Of a stretch of 64,000 nucleotides of DNA, positions 23,601 through 35,745 are shown piece after piece. Where the stretch lies: contig JAFREQ010000040.1 of assembly GCA_025331565.1 (NCBI GenBank), positions 1,443,501 to 1,507,500 on the forward strand, read 5' to 3'. Each line of letters starts with the position of its first letter. The first letter of the stretch is position 1. This DNA comes from Holacanthus passer (Eukaryota > Chordata > Actinopteri > Pomacanthidae). The translations under genes were made by a program, and so were the position numbers. The notes under the pieces are model-generated. The model did not search any database, had not been told where the DNA came from, and saw only the letters and a program-made list of their open reading frames with translations.

Positions 23601-25392
23601 CGGTCAATCTGACACTAGACGTTTCCAGGATTGCCTATTGCAGCTGCCAACTTTGCTGTGTAAACCAACATGTTAGGCTCATTGCTTTCATCATGGTGAA
23701 GAAAACCTTAACCATGAACCGGAAGACCAAATCAATCACACAAAGAGTACAATTTCATCATGTCCTGGAGGTATTTATACGTAAAACACATGATGATATG
23801 GTGTCTTTGTACATGAATGTGCCCCGTCTTGCCTCAATTGTCTAATAGCTGTGATGCGAATCACAGGCTGAAACATGAGTCTTTACCACAACATTGTTCT
23901 ATTGTTCTGTACCACAGGCATTGCTGCAGACTTTTTTTATACTAGTTTACTTCAGATTGCCCAAAAAGATCTTTCATACATTATTAGATTTTTTTTGTAC
24001 GTATAATCAGGTGCTGTGTGAAATAATACTTTCATTCATTTAAAATGGCCTCATTTCATTTAGAGGATCCACTTCACAATTTAGCATTGATAAGAAAGTC
24101 AGACAGGAATAACATTTTAATAGTTCAAAGATTTCATGGTGTGCTCGTTACCCATCCAGCAGAGATGAAAATCCTCGTATTGAATTCCGAATGGGTCATT
24201 TGTGTGATTCATGTAGATCCAATGAGTTTTTGAAATGTTATTTTCACGTTTGCTTGCATTCTTGTTATTCCAAATTCCACTCGTATGTCACATCATTGTT
24301 ACCTTTCACCTCTGATGAGTTTGAATTCCTGAGCCAGGCGGCAGAAAAGAGGGAGAAATGTCAGCAGCGGTTTAGATGGCTCCTCTCTGGTTAGAGCTGG
24401 GAGGAAGTCAGGAACCTGTTAGATTACAGCCACAAGAAATGATTATTTGTATTAATCAGTATTTTGATTAATCAGTCTGTAAATGTCAAAAAATGGTAGA
24501 AAAGGTGCAAGGTCACAATTTCAAATTGCTTGTTTTGTTCAACCAACAGTTCAAAAGCCAAAGATATTCAACTTACATTGATGTAAAACAGAGCGAAACA
24601 GCAATTCTTCACATTTTGCTGATTCACGGCCATTATGTTGCTTTGATTTGCCTCACAATCAGAGAAAGTGCACAGCAGACTGCTCAGAGATCAGGCGTGT
24701 TTGTGTCTGTCTCTGCTCTATCAGACAGAACTCTGTTGGCAAAAGTTAGTGCCTCAGAAAGTTAACAGCCTGGTTGTAATTTGTCACTCTGCACCCTGCG
24801 TGTATCCAGGTATGATGACACCCTGGTCGTGCCCATTATTGAAAATACACCAGAGGAGAAGGACTTGAAAGACCGGATGGCTTTGGCAATGGAGGAGTAT
24901 CCAGATTCATGTGCAGTCCTTGTCCGCCGACACGGTGTCTACGTCTGGGGGGAGTCGTGGGAAAAAGCTAAGACCATGTGAGTATTTACCTCCCAGCGTT
25001 ATTAACCTCATGTTCGTGACCAAGACAGAGTCATACAAAGTCTGTTTTAGGTTGAATTTGAATATACTCCTTAAAAAAGGCTTTCATTTAGTCTGGTGTT
25101 TTGTCTACACAATCACTCATGTAAATCAAAACTCTTTTTAATATTCAGTAACTCTTTGAAATGAAACCATCTCATCGCCATATTTGTTTGTTGTCTCCTG
25201 GCGTCGATTAAATAATCATGACCAAAACATACAAAGTTAATATGAACAGCTGATAAAATATACAAAGTGACAATGTACATTGATTTTTGTAGGTGTGAAT
25301 GTTACGACTACCTGTTCGACATCGCCGTCCAGATGAAGCAGTGTGGACTGGACCCCTCAGCCCTGCCAATGGAAGAGAAGGGAATAGTTTGA
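17628..25392 (+). CDS. apip: Methylthioribulose-1-phosphate dehydratase (APIP)
   Basis: Seven coding exons (17628-17693, 18688-18788, 21702-21750, 21865-21982, 22826-22961, 24810-24977, 25293-25392) join in frame to 245 residues; human APIP has 242. The enzyme is a zinc-dependent class II aldolase-fold dehydratase of the methionine salvage pathway. It converts methylthioribulose-1-phosphate to diketo-methylthiopentyl-phosphate in the cytosol, and in mammals it also restrains Apaf-1 and caspase-1 dependent death. Substrate-site Cys100, zinc ligands His118, His120 and His198, and catalytic Glu142 are present, each offset by three from human 97, 115, 117, 195 and 139. Family hallmarks LGWVTGTGGGIS, YIAPSGVQKERI and VRRHGVYVWG are intact. 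The ATG lies in the second exon, just after the acceptor. The residues before 23 are poorly conserved, as in other vertebrates. The gene appears functional. Confidence 0.97.
17694..18687 (+). other. apip: apip intron 2 (GC-AG type)
   Basis: This 994-nt intron begins GCAAGA and ends TTTATTGCAG. AT-rich; an ATGATGATGATGATAATG patch precedes the acceptor. Confidence 0.8.
18688..18788 (+). CDS. apip: apip exon 3
   Basis: The acceptor is TTATTGCAG. The exon encodes EKEHPRVLIPELCRLFYQLG then WVTGTGGGISLRR, the N-terminal helix and glycine-rich turn. The donor GG|GTTCGT is weak after the GT but is required by the frame (phase 2). Confidence 0.95.
18789..21701 (+). other. apip: apip intron 3 (2.9 kb)
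   Basis: No exon or clear repeat was recognised. An open stretch on the plus strand at 19826-20275 shows no domain and is treated as chance. Confidence 0.7.
21702..21750 (+). CDS. apip: apip exon 4
   Basis: This 49-nt microexon encodes EQIYIAPSGVQKERIQ. Its donor CAG|GTGAGC is strong. It is one of the most conserved segments of the family. Confidence 0.95.
21865..21982 (+). CDS. apip: apip exon 5 with substrate-site Cys100
   Basis: The exon encodes PEDMFVCDVEERDISCPPAW then KKLKKSQCTPLFMNAYTMR. SQCTPLF carries Cys100, matching human Cys97. It lies 114 nt after exon 4 and ends at G|GTGAGA. Confidence 0.95.
21983..22825 (+). other. apip: apip intron 5
   Basis: An 843-nt AT-rich intron with a short (TA)n run near 22120. 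Nothing else was recognised. Confidence 0.8.
22826..22961 (+). CDS. apip: apip exon 6 with zinc ligands and catalytic Glu
   Basis: The exon encodes AQAVIHTHSKAAVMATLLYP and on to THQEMIKGIRKGTSGTNY. VIHTHSK supplies zinc ligands His118 and His120, and THQEM supplies Glu142. The donor is CG|GTACGT. Confidence 0.95.
22962..24809 (+). other. apip: apip intron 6 with residual repeat
   Basis: A 1.85-kb intron. Its 3' third holds the repeat at 24430-24665; the rest is unique AT-rich DNA. Confidence 0.8.
24430..24665 (+). repeat. GATTAATCAG / CAAATTGCTTGTTTTG repeat
   Basis: ATTTTGATTAATCAGTCTGT, AATGTCAAAAAATGGTAGAA, CAAATTGCTTGTTTTGTTCA and GCCAAAGATATTCAA occur in the same order as in 62655-62900. 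It is a widespread teleost interspersed element, recognised from memory. Confidence 0.65.
24810..24977 (+). CDS. apip: apip exon 7 with third zinc ligand
   Basis: The exon encodes YDDTLVVPIIENTPEEKDLK onward to VRRHGVYVWGESWEKAKT. His198 in RRHG is the third zinc ligand. The donor is AT|GTGAGT. Confidence 0.95.
24978..25292 (+). other. apip: apip intron 7
   Basis: A 315-nt intron, GTGAGT to TTTTTGTAG. Nothing else was recognised. Confidence 0.85.
25293..25392 (+). CDS. apip: apip exon 8 (last) with stop
   Basis: The acceptor is TTTTTGTAG. The exon encodes CECYDYLFDIAVQMKQCGLD then PSALPMEEKGIV and a TGA at 25390-25392. The GIV ending matches human APIP. Confidence 0.97.
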
Positions 25393-25785
25393 CATTCACC
25401 GGCACTTTTTAAAGAGTCGTTTGCTGCAGAAAGGTCAGCGGAGTTCAATCAGGAGAGCAGATTGTAATCATTTGCCTTTCATGCCGGCCTGCTTCAAATT
25501 TGATGAAATTTGATGGTAAGGGCAGATTGAGGGTTGAAGGAGATTGAATGGCTGTGATCCGGAAGCACCTGGAGGTACGCTGCAAAGCACTGTGGGACAA
25601 CTCATGAGTGAGCAGCTGTCAGATCGTGGTCCTCAGGTTCAGCAGCTTTCCTATTCAAGTCTGACTGCAGTGAAATCAAAGTCTTGGTGTAGATCAGGCA
25701 TGAACATACTGTGAATTTCAATTGATCTGTTATGGTGATTAACTGCCTTTGCTTCAGTCAATAAAAAATGGAATGTAAACCATGA
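25393..25785 (+). terminator. apip: apip 3' UTR with polyadenylation signal
   Basis: AATAAA at 25760-25765 lies about 370 nt past the stop and is the first canonical signal, so cleavage is expected near 25780. The exact 3' end is inferred. Confidence 0.6.
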
Positions 25786-27168
25786 GTCACAGAAATCATT
25801 TGAAAAGATTTTTTTTAGGTTTTCACTTACCTTAAAAAAACACTAAAAAAGTTTTAAAGCATAAACCACTTTTCATTAAAATCTCTTTCTAAAATGAATG
25901 ATACCTGATGTTTAGTTAGCTACAAATCATTTCTGAAGCTATATTTCAGCTTCAGACAACAAAAATAATGCACAATTTGTGATAAACACGGCACAAACAT
26001 AAATGACTGTGGTCATCTTGTCAAACACCTTTCAGTGAAAATAACCCCGTGTTGCGTAAAAAGGACCCTCGCTGTGTCCGCGGACATCCTTCATTCCCAA
26101 ACCACCCCTCCAGACGCGGGCGAGTGCATTTGGTGCAGGCATGGCACAATGCCTGTAGATCCTTGCACAGCAGGCCTCCAGTTGTCTGCATACTCATTTC
26201 TCATGAAAGCCAGAGTTGTTGTTCTTTTAACAAGCTCCCTCTGCTGCCACCGTCCCATTGCTTCCACCACTCTACCAGCTCACAACAGAGCACTGTGAAA
26301 TATGCTGCAGGCTTATTTGAAATTGGAAAAAAACAAAACAAGAAATATACAAAAAAAAATAACAACAAAAATATTATTTCGTGCTGCGCTAACACTGCCA
26401 AGATTCCCCGTGTTATGATTAATGAAGAATTCTGGTAAACTCATTTGCAAAAGAAATTGGAAGAGCAGCACCAGAATAACAAAAAAAAAAAAAAAAGACA
26501 TTGGTAAACTCACAAAGCCAAAGTCTCATTGTCCTCTCTTAAACAGACTCACTAAACAACAGCAACAATTCAACAACAACTTAGATCTAAGAACTCATTT
26601 TTGAGGAACCATCTAAGAAAACAAAGATAAGAAAAGAAGAAAAGAGTTCCTCAAGTATTCAGCATTGCCAAAGTCGGATTATGCGCTGGCAGCCGAATCC
26701 AAATATTATGTGTATTATATATTCCAATATTCATGCCCTTATGCATTTATATTAATATTTATCACCTGTCAGCCAGCAAAGTTCAGCATAGACACATTAA
26801 GAATGGAATATGAAGACAAAGAAGACTGGTGATACGGAGGCACCGTAGCAGATTGTCCATATTGTGGAAGGGGGCCAAGTGAGACACCTTTCCCATAAAT
26901 ACATAGTGACTGAGTGAGAGAGATCAGAGCTGTGTTGTGCTATGGTCACTTTGGAAAAAAAAAAGAGGCATTATGATATTTTTCACTGACTAGTCTACCA
27001 CTTTTTGTATCTCGGTAGCAAAAACTTTTTCACATTATAACCTTGAGGGAGTTTTTAACAACCTGCCTGATAATAGGGCCTGTGTCCCCAGAGCTAGACA
27101 ACTAACTAGGTGTGTTCAATTTTATGAAACTGATTAAAAAAGAGAAACTAAATACTAAAACCTAGGTC

Positions 27169-27170
<2 letters not shown>

Positions 27171-27218
<48 letters not shown>
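27171..27218 (+). repeat. Uninterrupted (A)48 tract
   Basis: Forty-eight consecutive A residues. This may be the tail of a retroposed sequence or simple expansion; no source gene is recognised upstream. Confidence 0.95.
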
Positions 27219-27221
<3 letters not shown>

Positions 27222-27438
27222 CTTTGAAGTGTCAAACATATTGGATGACATTTTCCCAAGGGAAGAAGCAGATTTCTTGTTTTATGAGTAAGACAAACTC
27301 ATTCACATTTGTTAGACCTCAAGGATACAAACAATGCATTTTGGTGAGCAGCTGAATATAAACATGAGTTTTGTCTGTCCATAAGAAAACTCCACAGGGC
27401 ATTTGAAGTTCATTTCTACTGCATTTTCTGACAACCAC

Positions 27439-27969
27439 GATTCCAAAAAAGTTGGGACGCTGTGTAAAACATAAATAAAACAGAATGTGATAATTTGCTC
27501 ATCCTTTGTGACATATACTCAATTGAAAACAGTACAAAGACAATATATTTAATATTTGACCTCATCAACTTCATTGATTTTTATAAATATCTGCTTATTC
27601 TGAATTTGATGGCAGCAACATGTTTCTAACAAGTCGGGACAGGAGCAACAAAAGACTGAAAGTTGTGGACTGATCCAAAAACACCTGTTTGGATCCTTCC
27701 ACAGGTAAACAGGTTCATTGGTAACAGGTGATAGTATCATGATTGGGTATGAAAGGTTCATCCTGGAAAGACTCAGTCGTTCACAAGCGAGGATGGAGAG
27801 AGGTTCAACACTTTGTGAACACAGGATTGTATAAAGGAGATTAATACATGGAGTCAGGAACACTTTGTAAAAAAAAAAACGGAATGCAGTCATTTGCAAA
27901 TGAACTTGATCGTCAACATTTTTACAATTACATTTTAGACAGCGCCCCAACTTTTTTTTTTTTTGGAGT
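27439..27969 (+). mobile_element. Inverted-repeat element copy 3 (MITE-like)
   Basis: This is the longest copy. It starts GATTCCAAAAAAGTTGGGAC and ends CCCCAACTTTTTTTTTTTTT then GGAG. It matches 6744-7199 and the reverse of 9284-9722 along its length and retains the CACTCAGTCG-region segment (27770-27800) missing from copy 1. No intact transposase. Confidence 0.75.
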
Positions 27970-28224
27970 TTGTGGGTTGTATACTGATACTAAGAAAATG
28001 AAAACATATTTAGGCTCATCCCTAATTTTAGTGTAGGAGGGAGTGATGAGGCCACAGGTGGACCAGTTTTTTTTTCAAGACAAACCCCAGATTGCTCCAC
28101 CTACTGACCGGTACAAGTAAGTACAAAATGAATGAAACTGCCCTCCCACAAAGGGTCATGTTGACAACAAAAAAATCACCTGATATGTGGCTGCTTCCCA
28201 TCTGCTCTCTGTCCTTATTGTGCA

Positions 28225-28420
28225 ACAGCAACTTCATTCAGTCAATATTTGGTTTATTTTTTATACAACTATTTCCTGTTGTAACATGGCCACAATATTT
28301 ATCCTGTTTTAAAGCTGCCACTGTTTTGTTTTTGCTTTTGTTTGCTTCACTTTTGTTTGCTTTTGTCTTCCTTGAATTGCCCCCTGAGGACAAATAAAGT
28401 TTTCTGAATTTGAATTGATA
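28225..28420 (+). repeat. LINE-type 3' tail (GGACAAATAAAGTTTTCTGA)
   Basis: CCCCCTGAGGACAAATAAAG followed by TTTTCTGAATTTGAATTG is typical of 3' ends of teleost non-LTR retrotransposons. The 5' part is not recognisable. Confidence 0.5.
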
Positions 28421-29200
28421 AATGACATTGTGAAAGACTTGTTGTTAGGTCGACACATACTGTACTTTTAATTCCAATATGCTCATTTAGCCTACATAAG
28501 TCATTGTCAAAAGAATCATATTGGTATCAATCTCTTGGCCCATTAATTAGTAAATGGCACTAATTTCCTTATGCTCTTCTATCTAGTGGTTGAGTAAACA
28601 CTTGTTGCCTGTAAACTCTTCATGACAGAAGCTCTGAGATACCTTTCCTCATATTTTTGCTCACTGTTTGCATTTCAGTTTGAGCTCCCTCCAAAAGCTT
28701 ATTTTAATTTATGTTTGTTCATAAAACTTTAAATGGTGTACACAGCATGCCGCCTGGATAGACGAGAAATCACTTCAGTGTTTTTGATCCTCTTCTCCTC
28801 CATCACTACAGCCATTAGCAGTCTTTTTTGGAACACATTATCAGTTGCTGCGCAGGGCATCTCATTATAAGTATTGCAGAAAATGTTATTTTCTCCAGCC
28901 TTTTCAATCAATCCAGGGACGTGTAACCGTTCAAATGCTGTAGTGGCGCCCCCTCAGCCCATAAATTCTGTTCAAGTTGTATTAATGTGTTTGGCACCCA
29001 TGTCTCAGGAGAAAAGGAACACCCATTGCTGCGCCACATTTTTTATGATATTGATTAAAGTGTAAATGTGTTTATGATTTTTAGCTTCAGTAAAAGCCTT
29101 GTGACAGGCCAAATGGTGATATATATTAATATTATTGACGTCCAGACGCGAGTACTGTAAGCTCCTGTGTGTCAGCCACTCAGCTCGCAGTCGCACAGCA

Positions 29201-29201
<1 letters not shown>

Positions 29202-29241
<40 letters not shown>
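29202..29241. repeat. (CA)n microsatellite
   Basis: About 20 CA units. Confidence 0.98.
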
Positions 29242-29246
<5 letters not shown>

Positions 29247-32200
29247 ACACTCGAAGCTCACTAATGTATCTCAGGGTCGACATTTAAAAGACCACTTTTG
29301 CATTTTGACATTCTTACGCCGCTCCTTTCTGACATTCTGTTCTTTTTTGGCATTTTGCATTCATTAGATAGTTCTAACAAGAGAGTGAGAACAGTTAGAA
29401 TATGGGAAGAAAGGATCCAGCCTTGTCAAAATGGTGGATTTGAAACAACTACATGGAACTGTATGTTCCTCAGGCCGCTGAGTCACCAGGAGACATTAGG
29501 TTCTAATATTGGCTCTTGACTATAGTAAATTGTCATCGTTAATGAGTGGGTTCATTATAACGTACTTTAGCCTCCTAAAGAAATTAAATATGACATTTTT
29601 TGTTCTTTAGGCTGCACCAGGGATACAATAAAGCCCTCAAGATTAAAAAACAAACACAGAAGCACTTGAACGTGGAGACCTTTTTCTGCTCATTTACAGA
29701 CAGAAATATAAATTTGTCTTTTGTGAGCCTTGTTCTTAAAAGAGGAGCATATGAGCAACACATCTGTGACTGACTGACACTCATGTCAGTCATTCAACTC
29801 AAACATAACTCCCTTTACGTGTTAACGTCTTTTCAGTCAAAGTGTTTTTCAAAAATGCCACAAATGCACATCAAATAGTAGCATATGCCAAATCAACATT
29901 TCTAATGGAAAAACTTTAATCTACTTGCCACAGGAACCACAAATTCAAATCTGTTGAAAAATGGAGCCGACACACGAGAAGTGACTGCTTTCACGCCATG
30001 GTTCTACTTTCACATTTTTAAAATCATCGCCATCAACCCAGTGGCTGTGATAGTAATTATACACGTAGCCTCACCATTAAAACCAGTTTAACCCTCCATA
30101 TAAAACCACGAGCAGCCAGTTTCCAGCGAGCATGATCTGACAAGCCAAGTGTCCACACGGCAAACTTGAGAGACACGCCGGTGAAAAGCAGGAGACCCAA
30201 CAGTCAATGGGAACCAAAACGTAGCCATGCAATGTCCTCAAAGCACGAGACTGAACATTCGGCCACTGCCGTTTCTGATTGCTGTGTAAAAGGTGATTAA
30301 GATAAAGCTGTTCAAGATAGTTTCAATGTTTATTTGTGGAGTGATTCGGTCAATTTGCAGATCAGTTATTCAGGTAGTTGCATCAAATTCTGAGAACTTA
30401 AAGCATAAAATTCATTTGGAGGAACAGACAGACACAAGTCCAGACCAGTTGTGTTTAACCTTGACGTCAAATTCGAAAAAAGCCACTGCATCTACCTATT
30501 GCTCAAACATTAAAGATTTGAATTCTGACGGCTGTTCGTATTTGCAAGTCAAATCGTAGGTGACATTTATGGTAGCGAGCTATAGCTTCAGTGAATGCAC
30601 ACCCACAAATACAGCTTTGCAGAAAATATATGGAGACAAAAGACAATTTCCACAATGGATCTTAACTAATCATCTCTGTTGTGTTGTGGAAGAAACAGTC
30701 ATTGTAATTCAGTTCACATCAAGCCCTACTGAATTACTGATTGGACTAATTAAAGCACACGGACAAAGAAATGTTTTTGGCGCAGGATTTTAAAGGGGGA
30801 TTAATATCTGTTTGCCACCAGGTAACAAAACAAAACACAATGAGGAGCTTCGGTAAAGAGCTGCTGCTGGTTCAGGTTGGCAATGAGACGCCAGCCTTTC
30901 TATCGGGTTTAATTTACTGAGGTGCGTGCCCCATAATCTAATCTAGATAGCCGGCTAAATAAGCTTAGTAAGACACATAAATCAAGAGGCTGTAGCTGAT
31001 GTGAGTTGTAGCCGTGCAAACAAAAGCCTTCTTCCCACAGTTTGTGCTGCTACAGGTTTTCAGCCACGGTTTAAGAAAAATGAATCATCTACTTATTTTT
31101 TGCTCATGTGCTCTGCAAGCAATAACAGTTCGATGTCAGCCAAAATTCCTACGTGAATCAGCCTCCTCAGCAAACTTATCAGACCGGCAGCAGCACTTTG
31201 CTCTGGGCCCCTCTTCTTCCCTTAATCCTTTCACCCAGGCCTCACTTTGTTTTCTCGCCCGCTCTGACTTTGCTGATAGAGATGTAAAGGACCTCAAACC
31301 ACTTCCCTAGAAAACCTCTGTCTGCAGCCTAATATACATTTTTTTTTTCTGTCTGAGCTGTGGATATATGCAGTTTCAAGTCGGCGGTCAAAACAACCCA
31401 GCGTGCGTCGCGTGTGGTTCATTTTTAAAAGGTCATGAATGTTACATAGAACTTCCCAAAGAACTTTAAAGGGCGTCTTTTACTCTTGAAGTTGTATGTT
31501 CACGAATCCGAGCTTTTTATTGTACTTTTCAAGTTGGATTCTTCTGTCGGTTCAATAAGTTAACTTTCAACTTTCATTGCAATCATCTGATAGTTTCCAA
31601 GGTATTTCACTGGGAAGTGTTGGACATCGACGCACAATAGATGCACAAATACCAGTAAACAGAATAAATTCAAGTGCATATTCCTGATGACTCTACTGTC
31701 TATGCAGTTTTCATCCCATAAAACTAACTGTGTTCTCAAATAAAGCAGAATAAACTGGAGCATTATTGTTCCACGTAGAATGAAATAAGGCTTGTTCTGT
31801 TCTTTATGTCTGTGTGTTTGTATGTATTTACCATATTTTACTGAATGATGTGCCAAAGTGTCCAGTGCTTGAGAAATAATATTACTGTGGCTGCACCTCA
31901 TAACAGAAAGAAAATAACAAGTAGATCTGTAGTCTCTGTAATGGGGCTGTAAATGATCACTGTGGAAAAAAAAAAAAAAAAAAAGAAAGAAGAAACTTCC
32001 AAATTTAATGTTTTCATTGTTCTTCTGTATTACTGAGTTATTATGTTGGAATGAAAAGAGCAGCAGTAAATGACTAATGCCATTTAAACACTTAAAATGT
32101 TAGATGGAGCCATGTGGGTCGGTAGAAGGAACCATCCAATCAGAGGCAATGCATTCATTTGACTTTTGTTGTATTAACTTGAACAATCAAATGATTTTTT

Positions 32201-35200
32201 TTTTTACTAAAGTGAATCTGCCCATAATTGTGTTATCGAGAGGAACATATCATTAAAATCAAAAGAGTTTATCCTCTTGGGGTCATAAGTGTTCTCAGCG
32301 AACTTCAATCAACAAATCTACAATTTGGTTATGAGAAATCTTTTACATTTGCAAGAACAATACAACCAAAATATTCAGATTCCTCCTCTGGGGACCAACA
32401 TTATCCACAACACATTTAATGGAAATTCAGTTGTTTTGGGGATATTTAGTCGTGCACACTAATGATGATCAACAGGATTTCTGTATGCAGGAAAAGTAGG
32501 TTCTGCTCAATAGGTGTGTTTCACAGTCTAATAATATTTTATTCACAATCTTTCAGCAGGAATTCTGCAATTCATCAGGTAGCACAGTGGCTATACGATG
32601 TCTTGTCATGAATCTAGCATCAATGGGCCGCCATTAAATTTAGATACAGTATACTAGCTCAAAAATAAAGCTCCACTAAAACTGGCAACCCATGAACAAT
32701 AACTACCAATTTATGAATACTTTATCGGTTTAGTGCATTCACACAGTAACATTTTATATTCCAGTTAAGAAGTCTTTGAGATGCGTGCACGTCTGACTTC
32801 AAACATGTGGAGTTCATTATAACGTTGGCTTTGAGAACACAGCGTTGACTCAGGCTTCCTCCTCAGCAGAGGCCTCTCTCCCCAGGGCTCCGAACAGACC
32901 CTCAAACGGATGGATCGGACAAGAAAGCTCATCAATAAAAATTCAGATTTTATGTTACCTTTTATGTGCAAATGTGTGCCCATATGTGCCTTTTCACATA
33001 ATTAGGTGTAAGACGTCTTTGTTTAAGCGCGAATCAGGAGAGAGTGGAACAGATTATGAGCCAGATTTATCATTGATTGATAATAATTCCTTTAAACCCT
33101 AATTTCCAAGCGACAACCGAGCCCTAGACGACCCAGAGTCATAAATTATGTTGATCCTGCAGACTACAGAACAGGAAATGAATTTCATTCTGTATCTCTC
33201 AGCTTCAGACTGAAAGCCGAGTCTGCAATACTCATTTCTACTAAAAAAAAAAAAAAAAAGCCTCAAAATAATGATGCTGATAGAGGCCAGAGCCAGACAC
33301 TGTTCCCCAGAAACACACCGGCGAGGCAATGTGTTAATCTCATAAAATGTTTATGTTTGGTGAAAGAAGCCTGGATTAAATTAGCTGGTGTTAAATATAA
33401 ATCTGACAGGATAATATATTGCACAGGCCTTTATCAGTGACTTTATCAAGAGCCCCTATAGGCAAAGTTATGATGTTGAATTGCCCTTGAAAGCTTTGAG
33501 GCGCAGTGAAAAATATGCCTAACCTGACAAAGATTAAATGGATTACGATCATAAATTTGTGTAATGCATCCTTTCACATCCTTCAGGTTCCGCACAAGTG
33601 TAGTCAGGACTGCAGTCATAAATGTGCTAATACGTCTGTGAGCAGCTCTGCTGACACTGTACATGGTGTTAGTTTGAAATGTGATACATGCAAATCGTCG
33701 AGTCTTTTCTTAGATCTGAACTGAGTCCTTTTTAATCAGCTGGAAACTAACTTTAAAATGAACTGTGCAACTTAAGGTGAGTGCTTTTTAAAGGGGCTAC
33801 ATGATAAACATAGTTAACCTTCATCCTCATAAGCAGTTTGATGTAGATGCTGCAAATGTAGAATTATAGTATTCATTTAAAAATACTACTACTACTGCTG
33901 ATAATACTCAAAATAATAAGACTAATTTTGATGATGATTAGCAGAAGTATAGTAAAGAAAACTCATTTTATACTACTATGTAGATCAAATGCTAATATAT
34001 GAGACAGTAATATATATGTATATGCATTAAAGAAACAATGATTCAAAAGCTAAATAAAACATAGCTTCCTCCCTCCTGACACGTCTGCATGATTATGCCC
34101 TTGAGACAAAATGCAATTTCACCTTTGACTAATTGGTTTTATAGCGTTCATTCATTTGCTTGTTTGTTCATTTGTGATCAGATCATTTAATAACCTGATT
34201 GCTCAATTCCTTTTTATTTCTTTTGGAAACCAGTTTCCAACATCGTGTTACGTCCCATTTAACCATTGCTAAACATCTCTAAACACTTCATAACCAGCCA
34301 CTATCCAAAGATACATAAAACATGAGACTTCTTTTTTATCAAACTTTTACTGGATATCCCACATTAAACTTAAAAAAAATTAAAGCACAAATCTGTATTC
34401 TCGACAACATTCACATTTGAAACCAAATGGGAATCTGACTGGAGATAGCCTATCTCACTACTGATGAACTCATCTGCATGCTCAGTAAATACACATAGCA
34501 TTGCACAGTAAAAGAGAGAGTTATGCATTATTCAGCTTCTTGTCGACTCGTCTTGTTTTCCAAGTCAAACGAGGGACCAGCGCTTTTATTTTTCTAGACC
34601 TTTTTATATCTTGTTAAAGACAAAAGAAGATGCTGTTGATTAACTGCCATTGATTTGAAAAAGAAACCATGTTAGTGCCTCCTGACTGTAATATCATATA
34701 ATATAGTTTCAGTACATCCAAGAGCGTCCCTTAATGGTTATATATGTGTGTTAGTGTATGTTTGTGCATATAATCAAATTATGTAGAAAGCAGATGCCGG
34801 GGATCTGGGCACTTGGGGTTTGGAGTTCACAGTGTTGTCTCTGTTGTCCTTGTTAGCATCAAAAAGCTATTAATTCTGACCAATTTACAGACGTTGACTC
34901 GAGATTCAACTGCAGTATCTATTACTGAATATGCAAAGTACAAATACAAGAAAAGAGTAAAGTAAGTTCCAACAAACACTAAAACATATTTAGTTCTAAA
35001 ATTAGCTGAGTTACTTTGGAGGCAGCAGAAACAAGCTGCAACAAAACACATGACATTACCTTTAATTTGATTTTGCGAACTTGTTGACTGACAGGTGCCT
35101 GTTTGCACATCGAGCCCACACGGAACAACATCATTCATTTGGAGTCGTGTTTCTGGCTTGATGAATCCAATCATCCAATATTGACTCTTTTTAACTCTAT

Positions 35201-35539
35201 TTTTGGTCTCCACCTATTTCAGAGAGGATATCTGGCTCTTCAGCTGCACTGTTTTCACCAGCAGGTCTCTAACTTTGTCTGTCTGCCCTTCTGTGCTGGC
35301 AGGTAGTGCAGAGTGGATTTTTACAGCTTTTTACAGACAGCAGCTGCCTGATGCATCTGGAATTGATGCTGATGAGATGAGAGTGAACCAACACAGTAAA
35401 CTCGCAGGTCGTAAAAACCAAAAAATGAGCTATAAGTTGCTGAAATGTTCTGTTGCGCTGAAGGGAGATAGGTGAAAAGTCCCTGTGGGTTCGTCACTAT
35501 GAGCAACCTCCTTCACAAACACACATCATTTTGATCAAT

Positions 35540-35745
35540 TGTTAATAAGGAATATCAATTATAGCGGCTTTAAAGTGTTGAAATGTGATTTCTTTATGAG
35601 TTGACGGACAGAGAAATGAATTAATTGAGAAAAAAATGCCAAACTTTCAGCTTCTCAAATGTGCAAATTAGCTGCTTTTCTTGTTTTATATCATTGTAAA
35701 TTACATTTTTGGGTTTTATAGTTTTAGACAAACAACAATTTAAAG
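35540..35745 (+). repeat. Residual GATTAATC-family repeat
   Basis: TTCAGCTTCTCAAATGTGCA, CTTGTTTTATATCATTGTAA and GACAAACAACAATTTAAAGA recur at 38260-38440. Older and more diverged than the copy at 62655. Confidence 0.45.
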
